From the NCBI GenBank assembly GCA_025458585.1, contig JALOSD010000050.1, positions 1 through 12,375 of the forward strand: DNA of 12,375 nucleotides, read 5' to 3'. A model generated the notes under the pieces. That model made no database searches, was not told where the DNA came from, and worked only from the letters and a program-made list of their open reading frames with translations. The stretch's first letter is position 1, and each line of letters begins with the position of its first letter. Below, piece after piece: positions 5,479 to 12,375 of this stretch. The translations under genes and the position numbers were made by a program. Origin of the DNA: Burkholderiaceae bacterium. GTDB lineage: Bacteria > Pseudomonadota > Gammaproteobacteria > Burkholderiales > Burkholderiaceae_C.

Positions 5479-5500
5479 TGCCACAGCCGCCGCGGTGGCA
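5479..5500. promoter_or_regulatory. Inverted repeat in a divergent promoter region
   Basis: TGCCAC (5479-5484) and GTGGCA (5495-5500) form a perfect inverted repeat with a 10-bp spacer. It lies in the 69-nt gap between the divergent AhpD-like and coiled-coil genes. The arms are about 16 bp apart centre to centre, which suits a dimeric regulator better than a terminator at this location. No convincing -35/-10 pair is visible here for either gene. Confidence 0.3.
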
Positions 5501-5535
5501 TCATCGTGCCCCTTGCCCGACACCCGCACCCCGTC

Positions 5536-6228
5536 ATGAAGCTCGCAATCCCCGGCCTGCTTGCTGCCGCGATGGCCGTCCTCGTCGCCGCGTCGCCGTC
5601 CGCGTTCGCCCAGGCCGCCCCGAAGACGCTGTCGCTCGGCGACGGCAATGCGACTGGCCCGCTGCTCACGCGCGACGAACTGCGCGCCTGCCTGCAGCGG
5701 CAGACGTCGCTCAACCAGCAGCGCGAGGCGCTGCAGCGCGACGGCGGCGCGCACGACGCCGAGCGCGGCGCGATCGAGCGCGACGGCGAGGCGCTCAAGG
5801 CCGAGCGCGAGGCGCTCGACAAGAGCCGCGCTGCCGCCGACGACCTCTCGCGCCGTGCGCGCGAGCTCAACGACCGCGTCGCCGCGTGGAACACGAAGAT
5901 GCAGGAGTTCCAGGCCGCCGGCCGCTCGGGCCCGATCGCCGATCGCCAGAAGCGGCAGCTCGACGCCGAGCGCAAGCAGATCGACGCCGACGCGCAGGCG
6001 CTGCAGAACGACCAGAAGACGCTCACGACCGACCTCGAGGCGAAGGTCGCGTCCTACAACGAGCGCGTGCGCGATCGCGATGCGAAGGCCCAGCAGTGGA
6101 ACGCGCGCAACACGCAGCTCACCGAACGCTCGAGCGCGCTGCAGACCGAGCGCGACCTGTGGCTCGGCGAGTGCGGCAACCGGCGCTACCGCGAAGACGA
6201 CGAGATCGCGATCCGCCGCGGCCAGTGA
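5536..6228 (+). CDS. Exported coiled-coil protein of unknown function
   Basis: This 230-residue protein has a Sec signal peptide (MKLAIPGLLAAAMAVLVAA, likely cleaved after AFA at residue 25), so it should be periplasmic. Most of the mature chain (about 48-205) is charged and heptad-like, with repeated Glu-Arg-Glu-Ala-Leu runs, pointing to long helices forming a coiled coil. Only two cysteines exist, Cys52 at the start and Cys213 at the end of the helical region, so an intramolecular or dimer disulfide is possible. The C-terminal segment LWLGECGNRRYREDDEIAI (208-226) looks like a conserved cap. I do not recognise a named family. It ends 13 nt before dcp, so the two are probably cotranscribed. 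Confidence 0.82.
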   Translation: MKLAIPGLLAAAMAVLVAASPSAFAQAAPKTLSLGDGNATGPLLTRDELRACLQRQTSLNQQREALQRDGGAHDAERGAIERDGEALKAEREALDKSRAAADDLSRRARELNDRVAAWNTKMQEFQAAGRSGPIADRQKRQLDAERKQIDADAQALQNDQKTLTTDLEAKVASYNERVRDRDAKAQQWNARNTQLTERSSALQTERDLWLGECGNRRYREDDEIAIRRGQ

Positions 6229-6241
6229 CGGGAGATCGGAC

Positions 6242-8296
6242 ATGGACATGCGCGTGAATCCGCTGCTGCAACCCTGGAGCGCGCCGCACGGCCTGCCGCC
6301 GTTCGACGCCGTCGAGCCGGAGCACTTCGTGCCGGCGTTCGAGCACGCGATGGCCGAGCACCGGCGTGAGCTCGACGCGATCGCCGCCAGCGCCGAGCCG
6401 CCGACGGCGGCCAACACGCTTGCCGCGTTCGACGCCGCCGGCCTCGCGCTCGCGCGGCTCGACCACCTGTTTCACAACCTGACGGCGTCGCACACGTCGC
6501 CGGCGCTGCAGCAGGTGCAGCGCGAACTCGCGCCGCGCCTGGCCGCGCACGAGAACGCCGTCTTTACGCACCGCGGCGTGTACGAGCGCCTCGCGGCGCT
6601 GCACGCGCGGCGCGACGCGCTCGGCCTCGACGCCGAGACGCTGCGCCTGCTCGAGCGCGTGCACCTCGACTTCGTGCGCGCTGGCGCCACGCTCGCGCCC
6701 GAGGCGCAGAAGCGCCACGCCCACCTCGTCGAGTGCATGGCGACGCTGATGACGCAGTTCGCGCAGAACGTGCTCGCCGACGAGTCGCAGTGGTGGCTCG
6801 AACTGCGCGGCGAGGCCGACCTCGCCGGGCTGCCCGACGCCGTGCGCGCCGCAGCGCGCCAGGCCGCGGCCGACCGCGGGCTCGACGGCGCGCACGTGAT
6901 CACGTTGTCGCGCTCGCTCGTCGTGCCGTTCCTGACCTCCAGCGACCGCCGCGACCTGCGCGAGCGCGCCTGGCGCGCGTGGGCCGACCGCGGCGAGCGC
7001 GGCGGCGCCACCGACAACCGCGCCATCGTGCGCGAGCTGCTGCAGCTGCGCGCCGAGCAGGCGGCGCTGCACGGCTACGCCACCTTCGCCGACTACGCGC
7101 TCGCCGACACGATGGCGCGCGACCAGGCCGCGGTGCGCCGGCTGCTCGACGACGTGTGGCGGCGCGCGCTCGACGCGCTCGCGCGCGAACGCGAGGCGCT
7201 CGAGGCGCTGCGGCGCGAGGCCGGCGACACCGGCACGCTCGAGCCCTGGGACTGGCGCTGGTGGGCCGAGAAGGCGCGCCAGCGGCGCTTCGCCGTCGAC
7301 GACGCCGAGGTCAAGCCGTACTTCGCGCTCGAGCGCATGGTGGCCGCCGCGTTCGACTGCGCGCAGCGGCTGTTCGGTCTGCGCTTCGTCGAGCGGCCCG
7401 ACCTGCCCGTCTACCACCCCGACGTCAAGGCCTACGAGGTGTTCGATGCCGCCGGTGCGGTGATCGGCGTCTTCCTGCACGACAACTTCGCCCGCCCGAG
7501 CAAGCGCAGCGGCGCGTGGATGAGCGTGCTGCGCGAGCAGTCGCGTGCGCTCGGCGCCAAGCCCATCGTGCTGAACAACAACAACTTCGCCAAGGCCGCG
7601 CCCGGCGAGCCGGTGCTGCTCGGCTTCGACGACGTGCGCACGCTGTTCCACGAGTTCGGCCACGGTCTGCACGGGCTGCTGTCGAACGTCACGTACCGGC
7701 GCCTCGCCGGCACCAACGTGCTGCGCGACTTCGTCGAGCTGCCCAGCCAGCTGTTCGAGCACTGGGCAACCGAGCGCGACGTGCTGCGCCGCCACGCGCG
7801 CCACGTGCGCACCGGCGAGCCGATCCCCGACGCGCTGATCGACCGCCTGCATGCCGCGCGCCGCTTCGGCCAGGCCTACGAGACGGCGCGCTACACCGCG
7901 AGCGCGATCGTCGACCTCGAGGCGCACGCGCTGCCGGCCGGCCGCACGCCCGACGACGTCGTCGCGTTCGAGCGCGAGGTGCTCGAGCGGCTCGGCGCGC
8001 CCGCCGCGGCGGGCATGAACCACCGCCTGGTGCACTTCCAGCACCTGTTCTCGGGCTCGTGGTACGCCGCCGGCTACTACGTGTACCTGTGGGCCGAGGT
8101 GCTCGACGCCGACGCGTTCGACGCCTTCGTCGAGGCCGGCGACCCGTTCGACGCCGCCACCGCCGAGCGCCTGCGCCGCCACGTCTACGCCGCCGGCGAC
8201 AGCGTCGAGCCCGGCGCCACCTACGCCGCGTTCCGCGGCCGCGCGCCGGCGCTCGAGCCGATGCTGCGCAAGAAGGGGCTGCTCGCCGAGGCGTGA
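6242..8296 (+). CDS. dcp: Peptidyl-dipeptidase Dcp (M3 zinc metallopeptidase)
   Basis: This 684-residue peptidase is nearly the length of E. coli Dcp (681). The zinc site is HEFGH at 470-474, with His470, catalytic Glu471 and His474, plus Glu499 in DFVELPSQ. These correspond to residues 470, 471, 474 and 499 of E. coli Dcp. Other Dcp-like marks are EPWDWRWWAEKARQ, VYHPDVKAYEVFD and YAAGYYVYLWAEVL. Dcp removes C-terminal dipeptides from short peptides in the cytoplasm, and no signal peptide is seen. I prefer Dcp over oligopeptidase A (PrlC/OpdA), also M3A and about 680 residues, because the N-terminal and PWDW regions match Dcp better. GGAGA (6231-6235) sits 6 nt before ATG 6242. It follows the coiled-coil gene by 13 nt. 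Confidence 0.93.
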   Translation: MDMRVNPLLQPWSAPHGLPPFDAVEPEHFVPAFEHAMAEHRRELDAIAASAEPPTAANTLAAFDAAGLALARLDHLFHNLTASHTSPALQQVQRELAPRLAAHENAVFTHRGVYERLAALHARRDALGLDAETLRLLERVHLDFVRAGATLAPEAQKRHAHLVECMATLMTQFAQNVLADESQWWLELRGEADLAGLPDAVRAAARQAAADRGLDGAHVITLSRSLVVPFLTSSDRRDLRERAWRAWADRGERGGATDNRAIVRELLQLRAEQAALHGYATFADYALADTMARDQAAVRRLLDDVWRRALDALAREREALEALRREAGDTGTLEPWDWRWWAEKARQRRFAVDDAEVKPYFALERMVAAAFDCAQRLFGLRFVERPDLPVYHPDVKAYEVFDAAGAVIGVFLHDNFARPSKRSGAWMSVLREQSRALGAKPIVLNNNNFAKAAPGEPVLLGFDDVRTLFHEFGHGLHGLLSNVTYRRLAGTNVLRDFVELPSQLFEHWATERDVLRRHARHVRTGEPIPDALIDRLHAARRFGQAYETARYTASAIVDLEAHALPAGRTPDDVVAFEREVLERLGAPAAAGMNHRLVHFQHLFSGSWYAAGYYVYLWAEVLDADAFDAFVEAGDPFDAATAERLRRHVYAAGDSVEPGATYAAFRGRAPALEPMLRKKGLLAEA

Positions 8297-8330
8297 GGGC
8301 GATTCGGGAGCGCGGGCCGTGCGGGCAGGG

Positions 8331-8359
8331 TGGTCATGCGCCCTCCGGTGACGCATACT
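8331..8359 (+). promoter_or_regulatory. Possible promoter of the GlsB-type gene
   Basis: TGGTCA (8331-8336) and CATACT (8354-8359) each match four of six consensus bases and are 17 bp apart. They lie in the 158-nt gap between dcp and the small membrane protein gene. This would give a leader of about 90 nt. The match is modest. I see nothing else definite in this gap. Confidence 0.3.
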
Positions 8360-8454
8360 CAAGGCCGAGGCGGGGTGCGGTTCAGCCTCGGGTTCGTGCA
8401 TGAGGCCGCCGCGGTAGCGGTGGCCGTGCTCACACTCCAACGCAAGGGCGTCCC

Positions 8455-8724
8455 ATGAACTTCTTCATCTGGCTGTTCGTCGGCGCGATCATCGGCTGGG
8501 TTGCCAGCAAGATCATGCGCACCGATGCCCAGCAGGGCATCTTCCTGAACATGGTCGTCGGCATCGTCGGCGCGATGATCGGCGGCTACCTGATCTCGCC
8601 GCTGGTCGGCGTCGGCACGATCAACCAGCGCGACTTCAGCGCCGCGGGGCTGCTCGTCTCGCTCGTCGGCGCGGTCATCCTGCTCGGGATCGCGAACTTC
8701 ATCAGCCGCGGGCGCGTGCGCTGA
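8455..8724 (+). CDS. GlsB/YeaQ/YmgE-family small membrane protein
   Basis: This 89-residue, very hydrophobic protein belongs to the transglycosylase-associated GlsB/YeaQ/YmgE family, known as stress-induced inner-membrane proteins of unclear biochemical role. It has three glycine-rich membrane segments: about 3-19 (FFIWLFVGAIIGWVASK), 30-50 (FLNMVVGIVGAMIGGYLISPL) and 63-84. The ending FISRGRVR is typical of the family. AAGGG (8444-8448) lies 6 nt before the ATG. The gene is full length and stands alone, converging on the histidine kinase gene. Confidence 0.9.
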   Translation: MNFFIWLFVGAIIGWVASKIMRTDAQQGIFLNMVVGIVGAMIGGYLISPLVGVGTINQRDFSAAGLLVSLVGAVILLGIANFISRGRVR

Positions 8725-8727
8725 CGC

Positions 8728-8749
8728 GCGTCGGCCTGTGGGCCGGTGC
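8728..8749. terminator. Hairpin between convergent GlsB-type and kinase genes
   Basis: CGGCC (8732-8736) pairs with GGCCG (8741-8745) around a TGTG loop. Four more pairs extend the stem to 8728 and 8749, two of them G-T wobbles as read on the + strand. The stem fills nearly the whole 25-nt gap between the two stop codons, the expected place for a bidirectional terminator. No T-tract is present. Confidence 0.45.
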
Positions 8750-11700
8750 TCAGTGCACCGGCCCGAACAGTGCGTCGAGCGACTTCATGAACGCGCGGAA
8801 GTCCAGCGGCTTGGTCCAGTAGTCGGCGAAGCCGGCGGCGAGCGCGTGCTCGATGTCGTCGGGCATCGCGTTGGCCGACAGCGCGATGCACGGGATGCAC
8901 GCGGTCGCCGGGTCGGCGCGCAGCCGGCGCAGGACCTCGTGGCCGTCGATGTCGGGCAGCTGCATGTCGAGCAGGATCAGCGCCGGTCGCTGCTCGCGCG
9001 CGGCGCGCACCCCGCTCAGGCCGTCGGGGGCCACGTGCAGGCGCAGGTCGCCGCGGCGGGCGACGAGCTCGCCGACGATCATCGCGTTGACCGGGTTGTC
9101 CTCGATGTAGAGCAGCTCGCGCCCGGCCACCGGTGCGCCGTGCGCGATCGACTCGTCGTCGAGCAGCGGTGCGGGCGCGATCTCGGGCAGCTCGTGGCCG
9201 GCCGCCGGCAGTTCGACCGCGAACGCGGTGCCGACGCCCGCGCGGCTGGCGAGCGCCACCCGCCCGCCCATGCGCTCGACGAGCGCCTTGACGATCGCCA
9301 GCCCGATCCCGGTGCCCTCGATGCCCTCGTGCTCGGCGCCGAGGCGGTTGAACGGCTCGAACGCGCGGCGGCGCTGCGCCGGCGTCATGCCGCGGCCGGT
9401 GTCGGTGACGGCAAGGAGCACGCGCCGGCCCCGGCCCTTGCCCCGCGCGTGGGCGCGCACGCGCACCCGCCCGCCGGGCCGGTTGTACTTCACCGCGTTG
9501 CTCAGCAGGTTCACGAGCACCTGGCGCAGGCGTGTCGGGTCGGCGTGCGCGCGCAGCGGCGGCAGGTCGGCGTCGAGCGCGACGCCGCGCTCGCGCGCCG
9601 CGCCCTCGACGAGCGGCAGCGTGTCGGCCGCCAGCCGGTCGAGCGGCACGGCGCCGAGCGTGAGCTTCATCTCGCCGCTGTCGACGCTCGACAGGTCGAG
9701 CACGTCGTTGATCAGCGACAGCAGGTGGCGCCCCGCGTCCTGCACGTGCAGCAGCCGGCGCTGGCGCGCGGCGGGCTCGTCGCGGCCCGTGTCGTCGAGC
9801 AGCAGCTGCGTGAAGCCGAGCACCGCGTTCAGCGGCGTGCGCAGTTCGTGGCTGATGCGTGCCAGGAAGCGGCTCTTGGCCTCGCTCGCCCGCTGCGCGA
9901 CGAGCTTGTCGCGCAACGCCGACTCGGCCGCCCTGGCGTCGCTGACGTCCCAGTTGATGCCCAGGCGCCGCGCGGGGTGGCCATCGCGCGCCGGGAGCTC
10001 GACCGAGCGCGACGCGAGCCAGCGCCAGCTGCCGTCGGGCAGGCGCACGCGGAACTCGACCTGGGTCGGCCGCCCCTGCACGTCCGGGCGCAGGTACAGC
10101 CCGCGCATCCGCTCGACGTCGTCGGGGTGCACCAGCGCCAGGCGCTGCGCGTCGTCCAGCGCGACAGTGCCGGGCTCGAGACCGCGCAGCAGGAACATCT
10201 GCGCGTCCCAGATCGCGTCCTCGTGGCCGACGCCCTGTTCCCAGGTGCCGATGCCCACGCTGCGCGTGATCAGCTCGGCGCGCTCGTTCGCCTGCCGCAG
10301 CGCTTCCATCGCCTCGTGCTGCTCGGTGACGTCGATCGCGACGCCGTACAGGCGCCGGCAGTCGACGCGCTGGCGGTCGACGTCGGCGCGCAGCACGATC
10401 CAGCGCACGCTGCCGTCGCGCCGCAGCGTGCGCAGCTCGACGTCGAGCGGCTCGTCACCGGCCTTCAGGTAGGCCTTGGCACGCCGGAACACGCCGGCGC
10501 GGTCGTCGGGGTGCACGCAGCGCCCGATCCACTCGGCGAGCGACGGCGGGCGGCTCTCGCCGACCATGTCGAACAGCTCGTACATCTGGGCGTTCCAGTC
10601 GGTCTCGTCGGTGGTGATCGTCGTCGTCCAGATGCCCACGCGCGCCGCGCGCGCGGCGGCCTCGAGGCGCGCCGCGAGCTCGAGCGCGCGCGCCGTGCCC
10701 TCGACCTGCTCCGTCATGTCGAGCGCCACGCCGACGAAGGCCGCCGGCTCGCCGGCGGCGTCACGTTCGAGCACGCGCCGCGTGACGATGTAGCGCCAGC
10801 GACCGTCGGCGTGGCGGTAGCGCGCCTGCGCGTCGCTCGGCTCGCCGGTGGCGAGTGTGCGCTGCCCCGACGCGAGCACCGCCGGCAGGTCGTCGGGGTG
10901 GATCCACGAGCGCACCTCGGCCAGGTCGATCCCCTCGGGGCGGATCGGCATGCCGAGGATCTGGAACGCGCGCACGTCGTAGGTGACGCGGTTCGTGCGC
11001 AGGTCGTGCCGCCACAGGCCCACGCGTGCGGCGTCGAGCGCCAGGCGCAGCTGCTGCTGCGTCGCCTCGACCGAGCGTGACAGTTCGTAGGCCTGGGTGT
11101 CGTCCATCAGCACGCCGAGCGCACGCGCCGGCCGGCCGTCGGGGCCATCGATCACGCGCCACTGCGAGTGCAGCTGCTTCACGCCGCCGTCGGCGCGCCG
11201 TACCCGAAAGCGCGCCGAATAGGTGCCGGCTTGGCGCACCGATGCGCGGAAGGATTCGCGCAGGCGGTCCTCGTCGGGCACCCGGCGCGTCGCGACGTCG
11301 AAGTCCGGCGTGTCGTCGCCGGGCTCGAGGTCCCAGAAGCGGAACATGTGCCGGTCCCAGCGACCCTGGAGCGTGCGCACGTCGCGTTCCCAGATGCCGA
11401 GGTGGCCGAACTCCTGCGCCACGTCGAGCCGCTCGGCGAGCCGGCGTACGTCGGTCACGTCGGCGAGCGAGAGCGCGAAGCGCGGTGCGGAGCCGTCGGC
11501 CGTGCCGAGGGGGCGCAGGTGCGCGCGCACGCTGTGCACCCGGGCGTCGGCGCCGGTGCGGTCGAACACGGCGCCGTCGAGTGCTTCGCCGCGCGCGAGT
11601 GCGTCCACGAGCGGCTGCGACCGGTCCCAGCGCATCGCCTCGGCGAGCGGGCGGCCTACCAGCGCCGACGCTTCGGCGGCGGGCTCGGCGAGCGCCGCGG

Positions 11701-11944
11701 CGGCCGGGCTGATCCACGCGATGCGACCGTCGGCGTCGAGCAGCGCGAGCGCGGCATCGGGCAGCGCGACGAGGGCGGCGAGCAGGGCGGGGGCCGGGGC
11801 GGCGGGGGGTGGCATCGAGGGTGCGGCGGGAGACGGCAGCGGACGCACTGGAGTCGGGCTATCGGCGTCCGCGCACGGTTCTGGAGCAACGGGTGTCACG
11901 GCGGCGGCAGCCGGTGCCGGCGCGCCGCGCCGATGATCCAGCAT
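8750..11944 (-). CDS. Multi-PAS hybrid sensor histidine kinase
   Basis: This 1064-residue protein starts with a Pro/Ala-rich low-complexity stretch (about 8-52). About five PAS domains follow (about 53-165, 172-288, 298-412, 425-542 and 552-670). Several share a VGIW or LGIW start and an HPDD motif, suggesting tandem duplication. The HisKA domain has phospho-acceptor His699 (ISHELRTPLNA). The ATPase domain shows the N box (NLLSNAVKYN, 812-821), DTGRGM (848-853) and GTGIGL (877-882). The C-terminal receiver has Glu948-Asp949, phospho-acceptor Asp993 (LILLDMQLPD), Ser1023 and Lys1045. There is no membrane segment or signal peptide, so it should sense a cytoplasmic cue such as redox, a small ligand or light. 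All catalytic residues are intact. No separate response regulator is nearby, so its output partner is unknown. The start at 11944 is the best in-frame ATG but has a weak Shine-Dalgarno. Confidence 0.92.
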   Translation of the reverse strand: MLDHRRGAPAPAAAAVTPVAPEPCADADSPTPVRPLPSPAAPSMPPPAAPAPALLAALVALPDAALALLDADGRIAWISPAAAALAEPAAEASALVGRPLAEAMRWDRSQPLVDALARGEALDGAVFDRTGADARVHSVRAHLRPLGTADGSAPRFALSLADVTDVRRLAERLDVAQEFGHLGIWERDVRTLQGRWDRHMFRFWDLEPGDDTPDFDVATRRVPDEDRLRESFRASVRQAGTYSARFRVRRADGGVKQLHSQWRVIDGPDGRPARALGVLMDDTQAYELSRSVEATQQQLRLALDAARVGLWRHDLRTNRVTYDVRAFQILGMPIRPEGIDLAEVRSWIHPDDLPAVLASGQRTLATGEPSDAQARYRHADGRWRYIVTRRVLERDAAGEPAAFVGVALDMTEQVEGTARALELAARLEAAARAARVGIWTTTITTDETDWNAQMYELFDMVGESRPPSLAEWIGRCVHPDDRAGVFRRAKAYLKAGDEPLDVELRTLRRDGSVRWIVLRADVDRQRVDCRRLYGVAIDVTEQHEAMEALRQANERAELITRSVGIGTWEQGVGHEDAIWDAQMFLLRGLEPGTVALDDAQRLALVHPDDVERMRGLYLRPDVQGRPTQVEFRVRLPDGSWRWLASRSVELPARDGHPARRLGINWDVSDARAAESALRDKLVAQRASEAKSRFLARISHELRTPLNAVLGFTQLLLDDTGRDEPAARQRRLLHVQDAGRHLLSLINDVLDLSSVDSGEMKLTLGAVPLDRLAADTLPLVEGAARERGVALDADLPPLRAHADPTRLRQVLVNLLSNAVKYNRPGGRVRVRAHARGKGRGRRVLLAVTDTGRGMTPAQRRRAFEPFNRLGAEHEGIEGTGIGLAIVKALVERMGGRVALASRAGVGTAFAVELPAAGHELPEIAPAPLLDDESIAHGAPVAGRELLYIEDNPVNAMIVGELVARRGDLRLHVAPDGLSGVRAAREQRPALILLDMQLPDIDGHEVLRRLRADPATACIPCIALSANAMPDDIEHALAAGFADYWTKPLDFRAFMKSLDALFGPVH

Positions 11945-11985
11945 TGCGATTCTTGTCGATCCGCCCTCGCCACGAAAGGCCCGCC

Positions 11986-12375
11986 ATGCCCGACCGCCTG
12001 CACACCCTGTCGTCGCCCGCGCCGGGCTGCGTGATCGGCATCGAGGTCGAGCCCGGGCAGCTCGTGGCCGCCGGCCAGGTGCTGGCGACGCTCGAGTCGA
12101 TGAAGATGGAGCTCGCGCTCGAGGCGCCGGCGGCCGGCATCGTCGAGGCGGTGTGCGTGGCGGTCGGCGAGGTCGTGCAGGCGGACCAGCCGCTGCTGCG
12201 GCTGCGCGAAGGCGAGGTTGCTGCGCCTGTGGCGTCGACACCGGCCGCGCCGGTGCCGCGTGGCGACCTGCAGCGCCTCGAGGCGCGGCGCGCGCGCCTC
12301 GACGACGCCGCGCGGCCGCAGGCGATCGCGCGCCGCCACGCGCAGGGCGGGCGCAGCGCGCGCGAGAACGTCGCC
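11986..12375 (+). CDS. Biotinyl domain fused to acyl-CoA carboxylase carboxyltransferase (partial)
   Basis: The frame from ATG 11986 stays open for all 130 codons to the window edge, so the gene is truncated at its 3' end by the window. AAAGG (11975-11979) precedes the ATG by 6 nt. Residues 4-75 form a biotinyl/lipoyl domain with ESMKMEL (37-43), in which Lys40 is the biotinylation site, plus the usual PAPGCVIGIEVEPGQ and APAAGIVEAV turns. A short Ala/Pro linker follows (about 80-92). The remaining residues (DLQRLEARRARLDDAAR to GGRSARENVA) look like the N-terminus of a propionyl/methylcrotonyl-type carboxyltransferase beta subunit. That would transfer CO2 from biotin to an acyl-CoA. In the usual arrangement the biotin domain sits on the biotin-carboxylase subunit, so this order is less common. 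The acyl-CoA substrate cannot be assigned from this fragment. Confidence 0.8.
   Translation, partial: MPDRLHTLSSPAPGCVIGIEVEPGQLVAAGQVLATLESMKMELALEAPAAGIVEAVCVAVGEVVQADQPLLRLREGEVAAPVASTPAAPVPRGDLQRLEARRARLDDAARPQAIARRHAQGGRSARENVA

Noticed and set aside
5495..5516. Possible sigma54 promoter (TGGC ... TTGC)
   Set aside because: The GG and GC elements are 18 bp apart instead of the required roughly 10-12, so the spacing is wrong.
6119..8440. 773-codon open frame on the - strand opposite dcp
   Set aside because: It is an antisense shadow. No domain is visible, while the + strand encodes a complete M3 peptidase with all zinc ligands.
8738..11080. 780-codon open frame on the + strand opposite the histidine kinase
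   Set aside because: It is an antisense shadow with Arg/Ala/His-rich sequence. The - strand encodes intact PAS, kinase and receiver motifs.
1..12375. CRISPR arrays, tRNA or rRNA genes, insertion sequences
   Set aside because: I saw no regularly spaced direct repeats, tRNA-like cloverleaf sequence, rRNA signature or transposase motif in either strand.

Overview
This is a very GC-rich window with strong G/C bias at third codon positions. The gene families point to a betaproteobacterium, most likely Burkholderiales: a HiPIP, YaeQ, an ACR3/ArsI arsenic operon, and a GC-rich intergenic repeat of a style I associate with Comamonadaceae/Rubrivivax-type genomes. That assignment is inference. The window holds twelve protein genes, the last cut by the window edge. 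I see no RNA genes, insertion sequences or CRISPR arrays, and no gene-free stretch longer than about 170 bases.

Region 1 (about 1-3310, + strand) is an arsenic resistance operon. A sigma70-like promoter (9-37) precedes arsR, whose C-terminal cysteines resemble the ferrooxidans-type As(III) site. arsR overlaps arsI (C-As lyase of the ArsI/CadI VOC family) by ATGA. Then come a GC-rich palindromic repeat, an ACR3 arsenite permease and an MFS permease that seems to lack its seventh membrane helix. No arsenate reductase is present. The likely logic is that ArsI demethylates trivalent organoarsenicals, ACR3 exports the arsenite, and the MFS protein handles another arsenical or is degenerate.

Region 2 (3304-3952) has a Tat-exported high-potential iron-sulfur protein on the - strand, divergent from a 68-residue ribbon-helix-helix regulator on the + strand. 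Their intergenic region has a palindromic -10 box flanked by an inverted ATGCG/CGCAT pair. A hairpin containing both stop codons separates the HiPIP from the convergent MFS gene.

Region 3 (4023-5466, - strand) is a tightly overlapping trio in the order AhpD-like carboxymuconolactone decarboxylase-family protein, YaeQ, and a small YjdJ-type GNAT acetyltransferase.

Region 4 (5536-8724, + strand) has an exported coiled-coil protein 13 nt upstream of dcp (peptidyl-dipeptidase, M3 family), then a GlsB/YeaQ-type small membrane protein.

Region 5 (8750-12375) has a large soluble hybrid histidine kinase with about five PAS domains on the - strand. Divergent from it is the start of a gene encoding a biotinyl domain fused to what looks like the N-terminus of an acyl-CoA carboxylase carboxyltransferase.

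Nothing here is clearly a new system. The most interesting items are the ars operon (organoarsenical focus, embedded repeat, MFS missing a helix), the HiPIP/RHH control region, and the biotinyl-carboxyltransferase fusion.
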